Assembly: GCA_018241725.1 (NCBI GenBank)
Contig: JAFEDI010000078.1
Location: 62,001 to 126,000, forward strand
Source: Pseudomonadota bacterium
GTDB lineage: Bacteria > Pseudomonadota > Gammaproteobacteria > Burkholderiales > Rhodocyclaceae
Reading direction: 5' to 3'
Length of the DNA stretch: 64,000 bases
Shown here: positions 10,523 through 20,174 of the stretch, one piece after another
Numbering within the stretch: the first letter of the stretch is position 1
Layout of the letters: every line of letters starts with the position of its first letter
Made by a program: the position numbers and the translations under genes
Notes under the pieces: model-generated
The model's input: only the letters and a program-made list of their open reading frames with translations
Told to the model about the DNA's origin: nothing
The model's database searches: none

Positions 10523-11875
10523 ATGTCTCGACGTTATTTTGGAACCGATGGCGTGCGTGGTCGCGTGGGAGAGCCGCCGATTACGCCCGATTTCTGTTTG
10601 CGGCTTGGTTATGCTGCTGGCAAGACGCTGGTGGCGCACGAAAAGTTGCGCCAAGGAGAGCGTCCCGCCGTGATCATCGGTAAGGACACGCGTATTTCGG
10701 GTTACATGCTTGAGTCGGCCCTGGAGGCGGGCTTTTCGGCGGCTGGTGTGGATGTCTATCTGGCGGGGCCGCTGCCGACCCCGGCGATCGCTTACTTGAC
10801 GCGTGCGCTGCGCCTGCAGGTCGGTGTGGTGATTTCTGCGTCGCACAATCCTTTCGAGGACAACGGGATCAAGTTCTTCAGTGCCGCGGGTACCAAGCTG
10901 CCGGATGCTGTGGAGCTCGAAATTGAGGCCCGTCTCGACGAACCCATGGGGTGTGAGCCGTCTGCCGCCTTGGGTAAGGCGCGTCGCATCGATGATGCCC
11001 GAGGGCGTTATGTTGAGTTCTGCAAAAACACCTTTCCTAATGAGCTGGATCTGCGAGGCTTCAAGATCGCCGTAGATTGTGCCCATGGCGCCGCCTATAT
11101 GGTGGCGCCGAAGGTCTTCCACGAACTGGGGGCTGAAACGGTGTTGGTTGGCGTCGAGCCCAACGGTACGAACATCAATGATGGTGTGGGTGCCACTGTG
11201 CCGGCCAGCATACGCGACGCTGTTCTGAAGAGCGGAGCTGACGTCGGTATCTCACTCGATGGCGATGGTGATCGCATCGTGATGGCTGATGCAGAGGGCA
11301 ATATCTACGATGGCGACAAGCTTTTGTACGTTATCGCCAAGGCTGCGTGTCTGGCAGGCGGCCGCGGGGGGGTGGTCGGTACCTTGATGAGCAACTTGGG
11401 CTTCGAACATGCCATCGGTCGCCTGGGTCTGCCATTCGCTCGAGCGAAGGTCGGGGACCGATACGTGCTTGAGCTCATGCATGAGAAGGGGTGGCGTCTT
11501 GGGGGGGAGAACTCCGGGCACATCATCTGTCTGGACAGGCATACGACCGGGGACGGAATCATTGCTGGGCTGCAGGTCCTTGCGGCGCTTCGTCAGCAGG
11601 ATGTATCACTAAAGGAAATTTGTGCTGACCTAGTGTTTTATCCGCAGAGGCTGGTCAATGTGCCTATCAAGCAGGGCTTCGTGTGGTCCGACTGTATGGA
11701 GATCAAGACTGCGGTCGATGCTGCGATAAAGGAACTCGGAGCTCAAGGTCGAGTGCTCTTGCGGCCTTCGGGAACCGAGCCGCTGCTGCGAGTCATGGTC
11801 GAGGGTAGTGATGCGGCAATCGTGGATCGCATCGCCAGTGGGTTGGCAGAAGTGGTGCGCGCAGCAGCAATGTGA
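10523..11875 (+). CDS. glmM: phosphoglucosamine mutase
   Basis: Interconverts glucosamine-6-phosphate and glucosamine-1-phosphate, supplying UDP-GlcNAc for peptidoglycan and LPS. The product is 450 residues. The phosphoserine active-site motif is SASHNP (the Ser before HNP is residue 107). The metal-binding loop DGDGDR and the C-terminal phosphate-binding loop [12 protein letters not shown] are intact. The start is ATG at 10523 ([13 protein letters not shown]), with GGGGGAAAG immediately upstream; an ATG 45 bases earlier would add an unrelated leader. No terminator with a T-run was found between this gene and pstS. Confidence 0.97.
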   Translation: MSRRYFGTDGVRGRVGEPPITPDFCLRLGYAAGKTLVAHEKLRQGERPAVIIGKDTRISGYMLESALEAGFSAAGVDVYLAGPLPTPAIAYLTRALRLQVGVVISASHNPFEDNGIKFFSAAGTKLPDAVELEIEARLDEPMGCEPSAALGKARRIDDARGRYVEFCKNTFPNELDLRGFKIAVDCAHGAAYMVAPKVFHELGAETVLVGVEPNGTNINDGVGATVPASIRDAVLKSGADVGISLDGDGDRIVMADAEGNIYDGDKLLYVIAKAACLAGGRGGVVGTLMSNLGFEHAIGRLGLPFARAKVGDRYVLELMHEKGWRLGGENSGHIICLDRHTTGDGIIAGLQVLAALRQQDVSLKEICADLVFYPQRLVNVPIKQGFVWSDCMEIKTAVDAAIKELGAQGRVLLRPSGTEPLLRVMVEGSDAAIVDRIASGLAEVVRAAAM

Positions 11876-11891
11876 TGTGCTGCGGTGCAAC

Positions 11892-11925
11892 ATGTCACAA
11901 ATTTGAAATTTTCAACTCGTAGAAT
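11892..11925 (+). promoter_or_regulatory. candidate Pho box and -10 element of the pstS promoter
   Basis: ATGTCACAAATTTGAAAT at 11892-11909 matches 13 of 18 positions of the E. coli Pho box CTGTCATAAATCTGTCAT. It is followed by 10 bases and then TAGAAT (11920-11925). PhoB-activated promoters carry the Pho box in place of a -35 element at this distance from -10. The first half-site is much better than the second. Confidence 0.55.
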
Positions 11926-12021
11926 TCAATCAGGCTCAAGAGCGTATTTTGCGGCTCTTGGGGTGGTTGGTTAAGTGTGTAACCGACTGTTTCGCAGTTC
12001 GTCTCTACGATGGAGAATTTC

Positions 12022-13059
12022 ATGCAAGGTTTCGTTCGTGCCTGTTCGTTCGTTGTCGCTCTGGGGGGTGCCGCTGTCGTCCAGGCCGCCGATATCACCG
12101 GTGCTGGCGCCACCTTCCCGTACCCCATTTACTCCAAGTGGGCTGAGATCTACAAGGCTAAGACAAATGTCGGTCTGAACTATCAGTCCATCGGGTCCGG
12201 TGGTGGTATCAAGCAGATCAAGGCCAAGACGGTTGATTTCGGTGCGTCGGACATGCCGCTAAAGGCAGAAGAGCTCGAAAAGGATGGTCTTGTGCAGTTC
12301 CCTGCCGTGATCGGCGGCGTGGTTCCCGTCGTGAATCTGGATGGGGTTGCACCTGGCGCCATGAAGATGACCGGTGCGGTTCTTGCTGATATTTATCTCG
12401 GCAAAATCAAGAAATGGAACGATCCGGCAATCGTTGCGCTGAATACGGGCGTGAAGTTGCCTGACGAGAACATTACCGTGGTCCGCCGTGCGGATGGTTC
12501 CGGCACGACTTTCCTCTTCACCAATTATCTTTCCAAGGTTAATGCTGAGTGGAAAGACAAGGTTGGTATGGGTACCGCTGTCCAGTGGCCCGAAGGTGTG
12601 GGCGGCAAGGGCAATGAAGGTGTGGCCTCTTATGTTCAGCGCATCAAGGGCGGTATCGGCTATGTCGAATACGCCTACGCCAAGAAGAACAAGATGATTC
12701 ACCTTTCGCTCAAGAATAAGGCGGGTGAGTATGTTCAGCCTGACGACCTGACCTTCCAGGCTGCTGCTGCCTATGCAGAATGGAATAAGGTTCCTGGGTT
12801 CGGCGAGATTTTGACCGAACAGCCAGGCAAGACCAGCTGGCCGATCACCGGTGCCAGTTTCGTGCTGATGCACAAGGTTCAGGCTGATGCGGTGAAGGGT
12901 GGCGAGGTGCTCAAATTCTTCGATTGGGCATTCAAGAACGGCCAAAAGACGGCCGAGGATCTGGATTACGTGGCTTTGCCTGCCACTCTCGTCAAGCAGA
13001 TTGATGTGGCGTGGCGCTCAGGCCTGAAGGACGCTTCGGGTCACCCGGTCTGGAAGTAA
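12022..13059 (+). CDS. pstS: phosphate ABC transporter, periplasmic substrate-binding protein
   Basis: The periplasmic phosphate receptor of the high-affinity Pst transporter. The 345-residue precursor has a Sec signal peptide, MQGFVRACSFVVALGGAAVVQA, ending at an AxA-type cleavage site before ADITGAGATFPYPIYSKW. That is the canonical mature N-terminus, containing phosphate-binding residues. RADGSGTTF, another phosphate-contacting motif, is present in the middle. The start at 12022 is chosen because GGAG at 12011-12014 lies seven bases before it; an ATG at 12010 overlaps that site. It is the first gene of pstSCAB, with a candidate Pho box upstream and an attenuating hairpin downstream. Confidence 0.96.
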   Translation: MQGFVRACSFVVALGGAAVVQAADITGAGATFPYPIYSKWAEIYKAKTNVGLNYQSIGSGGGIKQIKAKTVDFGASDMPLKAEELEKDGLVQFPAVIGGVVPVVNLDGVAPGAMKMTGAVLADIYLGKIKKWNDPAIVALNTGVKLPDENITVVRRADGSGTTFLFTNYLSKVNAEWKDKVGMGTAVQWPEGVGGKGNEGVASYVQRIKGGIGYVEYAYAKKNKMIHLSLKNKAGEYVQPDDLTFQAAAAYAEWNKVPGFGEILTEQPGKTSWPITGASFVLMHKVQADAVKGGEVLKFFDWAFKNGQKTAEDLDYVALPATLVKQIDVAWRSGLKDASGHPVWK

Positions 13060-13076
13060 GCGGTTCCAATTAGACA

Positions 13077-13120
13077 GGATGGATGGGCGGCCGAGTCGTT
13101 GCTCATCCATCCGTTTTGTT
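13077..13120 (+). terminator. hairpin with T-run between pstS and pstC
   Basis: GGATGGATG (13077-13085) pairs with CATCCATCC (13104-13112) around an 18-base interior that can pair further at its edge; GTTTTG follows. As an intra-operon partial terminator it would keep pstS transcripts more abundant than the membrane genes. Confidence 0.7.
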
Positions 13121-13145
13121 TGCTAGATTGAAACGGTAAGCTGCA

Positions 13146-14192
13146 ATGTCTTCCCATAGCTCTGTGTTAGGCGCTGGCGGTACTACGGCTGGTGGCGCTC
13201 CTGGCCTTGCTGACGCCGTCTCCGGTGTGAGGCAGCCTGAACCGCCAAAAGATCGGATGCGTGCCCAGCGTTTTCAGGATGCCCTGTTCCACCAGACGAC
13301 GCGTTTCTTCGCGTTTTCCGTCCTTGCTATCCTTGTGGCGATTCTCGGTTCCCTGCTTTATGGCGCCTGGCCGGCGATCAAGGAATTCGGCTTCGGCTTT
13401 CCGTTTAGTGCCGAATGGAATCCGGTTACGGACAAGTTCGGCGGTCTTATTTCCGTATATGGAACGCTCAGCACGTCGGTCATTGCGCTCGTGGTTGCGA
13501 TTCCTGTCAGCTTTGGAATTGCGGTCTTTCTGACGGAATTGTGTCCGCCTGTGCTGCGTAGCCCGCTGGGGGTCGCAGTGGAGTTGCTGGCAGCCGTACC
13601 GAGCATTATTTACGGCATGTGGGGCCTGTTCGTCTTTGCGCCACTGTTTGCCGATTATGTGCAGCCTGCGTTGTCTGCGACGCTGGGCAACATCCCCTTT
13701 GTGGGCACTCTGTTCCAAGGGCCGAAAAATGGTATTGGGGTTCTTTCTGCTGGCTTGATTCTGGCGGTGATGGTCATTCCTTTCATTGCATCCGTGATGC
13801 GCGATGTTTTTGAAGTGGTGCCGGGAATTCTCAAGGAGTCGGCCTACGGTCTGGGGGCGACAACGTGGGAGGTGGTCTGGAATGTTGTGCTGCCCTATAC
13901 CCGTGTAGGGGTCATCGGCGGTGTCATGCTGGGTTTGGGGCGTGCGCTTGGTGAGACCATGGCGGTCACTTTCGTAATCGGGAATGCGCACCGCATCAGT
14001 CCATCCCTGTACGAGGCGGGTAACAGCATTGCCTCGACCCTGGCCAATGAATTTGCCGAAGCGGCGTCCGATTTGCACGTGGCATCCTTGATTGCGCTGG
14101 GCCTCATTTTGTTCTTCGTGACCTTCGTCGTGCTCGCGCTCTCCAAGCTGCTGCTGATGCGCCTTGGTCGGATGGAAGGGGAGAAAACTTGA
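13146..14192 (+). CDS. pstC: phosphate ABC transporter, permease PstC
   Basis: One of the two membrane subunits of the Pst phosphate importer. At 348 residues it has about six hydrophobic helices after an N-terminal cytoplasmic stretch of roughly 50 residues that is Gly/Ala-rich and longer than in E. coli. The EAA-type loop that contacts PstB is visible in the region [14 protein letters not shown] near residue 275. Its stop overlaps the pstA start (TGATG), so the two permeases are translationally coupled. Confidence 0.94.
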   Translation: MSSHSSVLGAGGTTAGGAPGLADAVSGVRQPEPPKDRMRAQRFQDALFHQTTRFFAFSVLAILVAILGSLLYGAWPAIKEFGFGFPFSAEWNPVTDKFGGLISVYGTLSTSVIALVVAIPVSFGIAVFLTELCPPVLRSPLGVAVELLAAVPSIIYGMWGLFVFAPLFADYVQPALSATLGNIPFVGTLFQGPKNGIGVLSAGLILAVMVIPFIASVMRDVFEVVPGILKESAYGLGATTWEVVWNVVLPYTRVGVIGGVMLGLGRALGETMAVTFVIGNAHRISPSLYEAGNSIASTLANEFAEAASDLHVASLIALGLILFFVTFVVLALSKLLLMRLGRMEGEKT

Positions 14193-15037
14193 TGATCGAT
14201 TCGTCTGCTCTTTACCGCAAGCGAAAGCGTACCAACCAGCTCGCGTTGGTGATGTCGATGTTGGCTATGGGTATCGGGATGGGTTTCCTGGCCTGGATCC
14301 TGATCGTGCTGCTATACAAGGGTGTGGGAGCGCTGAGCCTAAGCTTGTTCACGCAGCCGACGCCGGCTCCGGGTTCCGAGGGCGGGCTTTCAAATGCCAT
14401 TCTCGGTAGTGCGATGATGGTTGGCTCGGCCACTTTCATCGCTACCCCGATCGGCATTCTTGCGGGCGTCTATTTGTCCGAATATGGGCGAAAGGGATGG
14501 CTGGCACCGGCAACCCGCTTCATCAATGACATCCTGTTGTCAGCGCCTTCGATTGTCATCGGCGTGTTCATCTACACTGTTTATGTGGCTCAGGTGCAGC
14601 ACTTTTCCGGCTGGGCAGGATCACTTGCTTTGACCTTGATCGCTATTCCGGTTGTGGTGAGAACGACCGAGAACATGCTGAATCTCGTTCCAGCCAGCTT
14701 GCGTGAAGCGGCTGCTGCACTGGGGGCTCCGCGTTGGAAAGTGGTCCTGCATGTGGTTTTACGTGCGGCGAAGGCCGGGGTGCTGACCGGTATCCTGCTG
14801 GCCCTTGCTCGGGTGAGTGGTGAGACGGCGCCGTTGTTGTTTACCGCCCTCAATAACCAATTTACGAGCCTAGACCTCAATGGTCCGATGGCCAACCTGC
14901 CGGTCGTCATTTTCCAGTTTGCAATGAGCCCTTACGAGAACTGGAATTCCCTCGCTTGGGGCGGTGCGGTCATTATTACTTTCGGCGTGCTGTGCCTGAA
15001 TATTGTCGTTCGCACCCTGTTCCGCAAAAAGATCTAG
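14192..15037 (+). CDS. pstA: phosphate ABC transporter, permease PstA
   Basis: The second membrane subunit of the Pst importer, 281 residues with about six transmembrane segments. The coupling loop [20 protein letters not shown] and the downstream [15 protein letters not shown] are characteristic of PstA. The ATG at 14192 shares its A with the pstC stop codon and follows an AGGGGAG ribosome binding site at eight bases. A TTG one codon upstream is an alternative. PstB follows after 10 bases. Confidence 0.95.
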   Translation: MIDSSALYRKRKRTNQLALVMSMLAMGIGMGFLAWILIVLLYKGVGALSLSLFTQPTPAPGSEGGLSNAILGSAMMVGSATFIATPIGILAGVYLSEYGRKGWLAPATRFINDILLSAPSIVIGVFIYTVYVAQVQHFSGWAGSLALTLIAIPVVVRTTENMLNLVPASLREAAAALGAPRWKVVLHVVLRAAKAGVLTGILLALARVSGETAPLLFTALNNQFTSLDLNGPMANLPVVIFQFAMSPYENWNSLAWGGAVIITFGVLCLNIVVRTLFRKKI

Positions 15038-15047
15038 GAAATTCATC

Positions 15048-15887
15048 ATGCAATCTTCTGCAGTAACCAAGCGTGACATGTCCTTCTCGCAGTTGCGGGG
15101 CGAACAGACGTCTCAAGTGGTGGGGTCGGAGCAGACCCCGAAGATCCGTATCCGCGATCTCGACTTTTTCTACGGTTCCTTTCAGGGGTTGAAGCACATC
15201 AATCTCGATATCAACGAAGGCATGGTCACGGCTTTCATCGGTCCCTCGGGCTGCGGCAAGTCGACACTGCTGCGTACGCTGAATCGGATGTACGATCTTT
15301 ATCCGGGCCAGCGGGCGACCGGCGAGATTCTCCTGAACGGAAAGAATGTCCTCGATCAGGGGCAGGACGTAAATGCCCTGCGTGCCAAGGTCGGGATGGT
15401 TTTCCAGAAACCTACCCCTTTCCCGATGTCGATCTACGAGAACATCGCGTTTGGCGTTCGTCTTTATGAAAGCCTGTCGCGGGCTGACATGGATAACCGT
15501 GTCGAATGGGCGCTGCGCAAGGCGGCTCTGTGGGATGAGGTCAAGGGGAAGCTCAATCAGAGCGGTCTGTCCCTGTCCGGTGGTCAGCAGCAGCGTCTGT
15601 GCATCGCGCGTGGCGTTGCCGTCAAGCCGGAAGTGCTTCTGCTCGATGAGCCGACGTCGGCGCTGGACCCCATCTCCACTGCCAAGGTCGAGGAGTTGGT
15701 GCATGAGCTAAAGAGCGAGTACACGATCGCCATCGTTACGCACAACATGCAACAGGCTGCCCGTGTCTCGGACTACACGGCTTATATGTACTTGGGCGAA
15801 CTGGTGGAGTTTGGTCTGACCGACGAAATATTCATCAAGCCCAAGCGGAAGGAAACCGAGGACTACATCACGGGTCGGTTCGGTTGA
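15048..15887 (+). CDS. pstB: phosphate ABC transporter, ATP-binding protein
   Basis: The cytoplasmic ATPase that energises phosphate import through PstCA. In 279 residues it has Walker [10 protein letters not shown], the Q-loop [18 protein letters not shown] typical of PstB, the ABC signature LSGGQQQR and Walker [14 protein letters not shown]. An N-terminal extension of about 35 residues precedes the ABC domain. The start at 15048 is supported by TAGGAA eight bases upstream. The operon ends here at a strong terminator; phoU and phoB/phoR, often the next genes, are absent. Confidence 0.97.
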   Translation: MQSSAVTKRDMSFSQLRGEQTSQVVGSEQTPKIRIRDLDFFYGSFQGLKHINLDINEGMVTAFIGPSGCGKSTLLRTLNRMYDLYPGQRATGEILLNGKNVLDQGQDVNALRAKVGMVFQKPTPFPMSIYENIAFGVRLYESLSRADMDNRVEWALRKAALWDEVKGKLNQSGLSLSGGQQQRLCIARGVAVKPEVLLLDEPTSALDPISTAKVEELVHELKSEYTIAIVTHNMQQAARVSDYTAYMYLGELVEFGLTDEIFIKPKRKETEDYITGRFG

Positions 15888-15914
15888 TCGAGCTGCCTGG
15901 TAGGGGTATTCCGG

Positions 15915-15938
15915 AGGCCGGCTCATGCCGGCCTTTTT
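15915..15938 (+). terminator. rho-independent terminator after pstB
   Basis: AGGCCGGC (15915-15922) pairs with GCCGGCCT (15927-15934) across a TCAT loop; the final T opens a run of five T residues. It closes the pstSCAB operon. Confidence 0.92.
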
Positions 15939-15987
15939 GACGTTTTGATGTCGGGAAGATAGAATCAAAAAATTTAGCCTGGTGCCT

Positions 15988-16749
15988 ATGGTGAGGAAAA
16001 AGCTCGTAGTCGGCAACTGGAAGATGAATGGCAGCCGTGCCCAGAATGATGTTCTGCTGTCCGCTCTCAAGGAGGAGGGGCGGGATGTGGCGGTCGAGGT
16101 TGTTGTGTGTCCACCGTACCCATATCTGGGGCAGGTGGGGCAGGCCTTGGAAGGTGCTTGGATTGCGCTGGGCGCGCAAAATATCAGTTCGTTCAATGCG
16201 GGAGCTTATACCGGTGAGGTGAGTGCCTCTATGCTGGTTGATCTGGGATGTGCCTGGGTGATCGTGGGGCACTCTGAGCGTCGTTCCTTGTTTGGGGAGG
16301 CTAACGAGGTTGTGGCCGTCAAGGTCCGGGCTGCGCTCGAGGCAGGTCTGAATCCCATCGTGTGCGTGGGGGAAACCCTCGGGCAGCGTGAGGATGGCAA
16401 GGCCGAAGCCGTAGTTGGTGAGCAGATTGATAGCGTGGTTTCGGCTCTTGGGCAGGACGGGGCGGCGAAGTTGACCGTAGCTTATGAGCCCGTTTGGGCG
16501 ATTGGGACTGGGCGGGTCGCATTGCCTGAGCAGGCTCAGGCAATGCATCGCTTCATTCGAGCACGCCTTGATTTGGCCGGAGTTGCGGCGGAGGGGGTGC
16601 GCATCCTTTATGGTGGCAGTGTCACTGCGGAGAATGCCCCTTTGTTGTTCGTGCAGCCGGATATTGACGGGGCGCTTGTCGGTGGGGCGTCTCTCGTTGC
16701 TCCGGGCTTTTTGGGAATTTGTCGTGCGGCGTCTTCGATGGCCGCATAG
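15988..16749 (+). CDS. tpiA: triosephosphate isomerase
   Basis: Interconverts dihydroxyacetone phosphate and glyceraldehyde-3-phosphate. The 253-residue TIM barrel has the substrate Lys in VVGNWKMNG, the catalytic His in VGHSERR and the catalytic Glu in AYEPVWAIGTG. The phosphate-binding YGGSV is near the end. The ATG at 15988 is chosen; the GTG immediately after is equally compatible, and no clear Shine-Dalgarno discriminates. secG follows after 21 bases, the common tpiA-secG pairing. Confidence 0.97.
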   Translation: MVRKKLVVGNWKMNGSRAQNDVLLSALKEEGRDVAVEVVVCPPYPYLGQVGQALEGAWIALGAQNISSFNAGAYTGEVSASMLVDLGCAWVIVGHSERRSLFGEANEVVAVKVRAALEAGLNPIVCVGETLGQREDGKAEAVVGEQIDSVVSALGQDGAAKLTVAYEPVWAIGTGRVALPEQAQAMHRFIRARLDLAGVAAEGVRILYGGSVTAENAPLLFVQPDIDGALVGGASLVAPGFLGICRAASSMAA

Positions 16750-16770
16750 GTTTTCTTGTTGGAGATTTTG

Positions 16771-17121
16771 ATGAGCGGTGTGGTGTTTTCAGTTGTGCTC
16801 GTTGTGCATGTGCTGGCCGGTCTCGGTGTGATCGGTCTGGTGCTTATGCAGCATGGTAAGGGGGCTGACATGGGGGCGGCATTTGGGAGTGGTGCGTCGG
16901 GCAGTCTCTTTGGTTCGTCCGGTTCTGCCAATTTTCTGAGTCGCGCGACGGCAATTCTCGCCGCTGTCTTCTTTGTTACGAGCTTAAGTTTGAGCTATCT
17001 CGCGGGGCAGAAAGCTCCGGCGGTCAAGAGTGTCATGGATGGTGTTGCCCCTGTGGCAGCTCCCGTGGCGCCTGCGGCGAGTGAAAATCAGGATTCCAAG
17101 TCCAAGGACATTCCTCGATAA
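16771..17121 (+). CDS. secG: protein translocase subunit SecG
   Basis: A small membrane subunit of the SecYEG preprotein channel. At 116 residues it has two transmembrane helices (about residues 5-25 and 52-72) joined by the diagnostic Gly/Ser-rich loop around [18 protein letters not shown]. The C-terminal tail is rich in Ala, Pro and Val. The start at 16771 follows GGAG by seven bases; an in-frame TTG 15 bases earlier lacks such a site. No terminator separates it from the tRNA gene, though a separate tRNA promoter is visible. Confidence 0.95.
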   Translation: MSGVVFSVVLVVHVLAGLGVIGLVLMQHGKGADMGAAFGSGASGSLFGSSGSANFLSRATAILAAVFFVTSLSLSYLAGQKAPAVKSVMDGVAPVAAPVAPAASENQDSKSKDIPR

Positions 17122-17134
17122 ATCAAAGTAATGC

Positions 17135-17164
17135 TTGGCGCCAAGGGGTGATTGCCCTTATAAT
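17135..17164 (+). promoter_or_regulatory. promoter of tRNA-Leu (and possibly nuo)
   Basis: TTGGCG (17135-17140) and a perfect TATAAT (17159-17164) are 18 bases apart, with a predicted start about 14 bases before the tRNA. The -35 box lies inside the 12-base palindrome CTTGGCGCCAAG (17134-17145). Confidence 0.65.
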
Positions 17165-17184
17165 TTCGGGCGTCAAACAAACAG

Positions 17185-17269
17185 GCCGACGTGGTGAAAT
17201 TGGTAGACACGCTATCTTGAGGGGGTAGTGGCGAAAGCCGTATGAGTTCGAGTCTCATCGTCGGCACCA
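17185..17269 (+). tRNA. tRNA-Leu (anticodon GAG)
   Basis: The acceptor stem GCCGACG (17185-17191) pairs with CGTCGGC (17259-17265), followed by discriminator A and an encoded CCA. The D arm contains AATTGGTAGAC. The anticodon stem CTATC/GGTAG closes the loop TTGAGGG with anticodon GAG. A class II variable arm (GGCGAAAGCC) and the T loop GTTCGAGTC are present. The tRNA-Leu(GAG) between secG and nuoA is a recurrent betaproteobacterial arrangement. Confidence 0.96.
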
Positions 17270-17283
17270 TGGATTAAGCTAGT

Positions 17284-17304
17284 CGCCCGCAAATGCGGGC
17301 GTTT
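17284..17304 (+). terminator. hairpin after tRNA-Leu
   Basis: CGCCCGC (17284-17290) pairs with GCGGGCG (17295-17301) across AAAT, followed by TTTGCTTG. The U-run is short, so read-through into nuoA is plausible; no separate nuo promoter was recognised in the 45 bases that remain before nuoA. Confidence 0.6.
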
Positions 17305-17349
17305 GCTTGCAGGTGTGCTAACACTGCTTGCGGTTGGGAGGGGTCAGGT

Positions 17350-17724
17350 ATGTTGGAAGGGTATTTTCCAGTTCTTGTTTTCATCCTGTTTGCGGCTGTC
17401 TTTGGTTTAATTCCCATCGTCGCAGGTCGGGTCCTTGGTCCCAGTAAGCCTGACGCGGAAAAGCTCTCTCCCTTTGAGTGCGGCTTTGAGCCGTTTGAAG
17501 ATGCGCGTATCAAGTTTGATGTGCGTTACTATCTTCTGGCTATCCTTTTCATTCTATTTGATCTCGAGATTGCATTTCTTTTTCCGTGGGCGACCATTCT
17601 GCGGGAAATTGCAGCCAGCGAAAGCATCCGGCTTTTCGGGTTCTTCGAGATGATCGTCTTCTTGGGTATTCTGCTTCTCGGCTATGTCTATGTCTGGAAG
17701 AAGGGTGCTCTCGACTGGGAATAA
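17350..17724 (+). CDS. nuoA: NADH-quinone oxidoreductase subunit A
   Basis: A membrane subunit of respiratory complex I at the junction with the peripheral arm. It has 124 residues with three transmembrane helices. The conserved loop [12 protein letters not shown] lies between helices 1 and 2 and carries the active/deactive-state Cys. [18 protein letters not shown] follows. The start at 17350 (MLEGYFPV) follows a GGGAGGGG sequence; an earlier ATG in frame would code for an unrelated leader across the tRNA terminator. It is the first of fourteen contiguous nuo genes. Confidence 0.96.
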   Translation: MLEGYFPVLVFILFAAVFGLIPIVAGRVLGPSKPDAEKLSPFECGFEPFEDARIKFDVRYYLLAILFILFDLEIAFLFPWATILREIAASESIRLFGFFEMIVFLGILLLGYVYVWKKGALDWE

Positions 17725-17769
17725 ATTGTCCAGTTGCCTTGGGCGGTAATTGTTGCTTGAAGGGTGTCT

Positions 17770-18246
17770 ATGAGTATCGAAGGTGTCTTCAAGGAAGGGT
17801 TTGTAACCACTTCGCTTGATACGGTAATCAACTGGACTCGCACGGGTTCTCTGTGGCCGATGACCTTCGGTCTCGCTTGCTGTGCGGTGGAGATGATTCA
17901 CGCCGGATGTTCCCGGTATGACCTTGACCGTTTCGGGGTGGTGTTCCGCCCCAGTCCGCGTCAGTCTGACCTGATGATTGTTGCGGGCACCCTGTGCAAC
18001 AAGATGGCGCCGGCCCTGCGCAAGGTCTATGACCAGATGTCCGAGCCGCGCTGGGTGATTTCCATGGGGTCGTGTGCGAATGGTGGAGGCTATTACCACT
18101 ATTCGTATTCTGTGGTCCGTGGTTGTGATCGCATTGTTCCGGTCGATGTCTATGTGCCCGGGTGTCCTCCTACCGCGGAAGCGCTGCTTTATGGGATTGT
18201 TCAATTGCAGAACAAGATCAAGCGCGACTGCACGATTGCTCGCTGA
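17770..18246 (+). CDS. nuoB: NADH-quinone oxidoreductase subunit B
   Basis: Holds the terminal [4Fe-4S] cluster N2 that passes electrons to quinone. In 158 residues all four ligand cysteines are seen: the adjacent pair in LACCAVEM, one in [11 protein letters not shown] and one in [12 protein letters not shown]. The start is ATG at 17770 ([11 protein letters not shown]), the usual family N-terminus. A GTG two codons earlier is possible. GAAGGG lies just upstream. Confidence 0.97.
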   Translation: MSIEGVFKEGFVTTSLDTVINWTRTGSLWPMTFGLACCAVEMIHAGCSRYDLDRFGVVFRPSPRQSDLMIVAGTLCNKMAPALRKVYDQMSEPRWVISMGSCANGGGYYHYSYSVVRGCDRIVPVDVYVPGCPPTAEALLYGIVQLQNKIKRDCTIAR

Positions 18247-18258
18247 TTGTCGAACATC

Positions 18259-18861
18259 ATGAGTGAGAAACTTGAGCGCCTCAGCCAGTCGCTGGCAGAC
18301 AGATTTGGTGAGCAGCTGAAAGAAGTCATCGTTGCCCGTGATGAGGTGACGGTGATTGTGGCTGCTGCTGATTATTTCAATATTGCGCAGGCACTTCGGG
18401 ATGAGCCTGAGTTTCGCTTTGAGCAACTGGTTGATCTGACCGGGCTGGACTATTCCTCCTATTCCGGTGCCGGGGCTCGTGGGCGTTTTGCTGTTTCGGT
18501 TCACCTTCTTTCCGTCAGCAAGAATCAGCGCCTTCGTCTGCGTACTTTTGCCGACGATGACTCCTTCCCGGTTCTTTCGTCACTGGTCGACTTGTGGCCG
18601 AGCGCGAACTGGTTCGAGCGGGAGGCGTTCGATCTGTTCGGTATTACTTTTGCAGGCCATCCGGATTTGCGCCGCATTCTCACCGATTACGGTTTTGTCG
18701 GTTATCCGTTCCGCAAAGATTTCCCCGTTACCGGCTATGTGGAAATGCGCTATGACCAGGATCTCGGTCGGGTAATCTATCAGCCGGTGACGATCGAGCC
18801 GCGGGAAAATACGCCACGTATTGTACGTGACGAGAATTATGGGAATGTCGGAAATGGCTGA
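18259..18861 (+). CDS. nuoC: NADH-quinone oxidoreductase subunit C
   Basis: A 30-kDa-type hydrophilic subunit of the complex I quinone module. It has 200 residues with the conserved [19 protein letters not shown] segment and the C-terminal signature [23 protein letters not shown]. It is a separate gene, not the NuoCD fusion of enterics. The ATG at 18259 is preferred to an in-frame TTG at 18247; neither has a strong Shine-Dalgarno. Its end overlaps nuoD by eight bases. Confidence 0.96.
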   Translation: MSEKLERLSQSLADRFGEQLKEVIVARDEVTVIVAAADYFNIAQALRDEPEFRFEQLVDLTGLDYSSYSGAGARGRFAVSVHLLSVSKNQRLRLRTFADDDSFPVLSSLVDLWPSANWFEREAFDLFGITFAGHPDLRRILTDYGFVGYPFRKDFPVTGYVEMRYDQDLGRVIYQPVTIEPRENTPRIVRDENYGNVGNG

Positions 18862-20107
18862 GATCCGCAATTACACAATCAACTTCGGTCCTCAGCACCC
18901 GTCTGCGCACGGGGTGCTCCGACTGGTTCTTGAGCTCGATGGTGAAGTTGTCGAGCGTGCTGATCCCCATATCGGCCTATTGCACCGCGGTACCGAGAAG
19001 CTCGCCGAGACGCGGACATGGGTGCAGTCCGTTCCTTATATGGATCGTCTCGACTACGTGTCGATGATGTGTAATGAGCACGCGTACTGTATGGCGATCG
19101 AGCGTCTGCTCGGGCTTGAAGTGCCGCTTCGGGCTCAGTACATCCGCGTGATGTTTGACGAGATCACACGGATCCTGAATCACCTCCTCGCGGTGGGTAC
19201 GCATGCTCTGGATATCGGCGCCATGACGATGGTGCTGTACACCTTCCGTGAGCGCGAGGATCTGATGGATGCTTACGAGGCTGTTTCCGGTGCTCGCATG
19301 CATGCTGCTTATTACCGGCCTGGTGGCGTTTATCGCGATCTACCTGATCGCATGCCGCAGTACGAAGTCTCCAAGTGGAAGAGCGCGAAGACTGTTGCTG
19401 AGCTGAACGAGAATCGGCAGGGCTCCCTGCTCGATTTTCTGGAGGACTTCACTAGCCGCTTTCCGAAGTATGTCGATGAGTACGAGACGCTGCTGACTGA
19501 TAACCGTATCTGGAAGCAACGTACTGTTGGCATCGGTGTCGTGTCTCCGGAAAAGGCGCTGGCGCTGGGCTTCTCTGGCGTTATGTTGCGTGGTTCTGGT
19601 ATCGAGTGGGATATCCGTAAGAAGCAGCCGTACGACGTCTATGGCCAGCTGGATTTTGACATCCCGGTTGGCGTGGAAGGCGACTGTTATGACCGCTATC
19701 TGTGCCGCATCGAGGAAATGCGTCAGTCGAACCGCATCGTTAAGCAGTGTATCGACTGGCTGCGAAAGAATCCCGGTCCGGTGATTTCAGGTAACCATAA
19801 GGTGGCCCCGCCGTCCAGAGAGCGCATGAAGGGCAGCATGGAAGAGTTGATCCATCACTTCAAGCTGTTCACGGAAGGTATGCACGTCCCGGCAGGTGAA
19901 GTGTATGCGCCTGTCGAGCATCCCAAGGGTGAGTTCGGTGTCTATGCGGTGTCCGACGGCGCAAACAAGCCGTATCGCCTCAAGCTTCGCTCCCCGGGTT
20001 TTGCCCACCTTTCGGCAATGGATGAAATGTCCCGCGGGCACATGATTGCTGACGTGGTGGCCATTATTGGCACCATGGACATCGTGTTTGGTGACGTAGA
20101 CCGCTGA
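18854..20107 (+). CDS. nuoD: NADH-quinone oxidoreductase subunit D
   Basis: The 49-kDa subunit that with NuoB forms the quinone-reduction site. At 417 residues it has the typical start [20 protein letters not shown], whose His pair lines the quinone cavity, and [14 protein letters not shown]. The C-terminus [14 protein letters not shown] is the family end. The ATG at 18854 lies within the end of nuoC, implying coupling. A 67-base gap without obvious signals separates it from nuoE. Confidence 0.97.
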   Translation: MAEIRNYTINFGPQHPSAHGVLRLVLELDGEVVERADPHIGLLHRGTEKLAETRTWVQSVPYMDRLDYVSMMCNEHAYCMAIERLLGLEVPLRAQYIRVMFDEITRILNHLLAVGTHALDIGAMTMVLYTFREREDLMDAYEAVSGARMHAAYYRPGGVYRDLPDRMPQYEVSKWKSAKTVAELNENRQGSLLDFLEDFTSRFPKYVDEYETLLTDNRIWKQRTVGIGVVSPEKALALGFSGVMLRGSGIEWDIRKKQPYDVYGQLDFDIPVGVEGDCYDRYLCRIEEMRQSNRIVKQCIDWLRKNPGPVISGNHKVAPPSRERMKGSMEELIHHFKLFTEGMHVPAGEVYAPVEHPKGEFGVYAVSDGANKPYRLKLRSPGFAHLSAMDEMSRGHMIADVVAIIGTMDIVFGDVDR

Positions 20108-20174
20108 TCGGTCTTGCCTGAAGCCTGTGGCCGCCAAAGTCATATCGTAATTCTGCTGACAGTAGACACATAAA

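Noticed and set aside
11937-11960. CAAGAGC ... GCTCTTG hairpin before pstS as a glmM terminator
   Set aside because: Seven base pairs but followed by GGGTGG, not a T-run; left unassigned, possibly part of the pstS leader.
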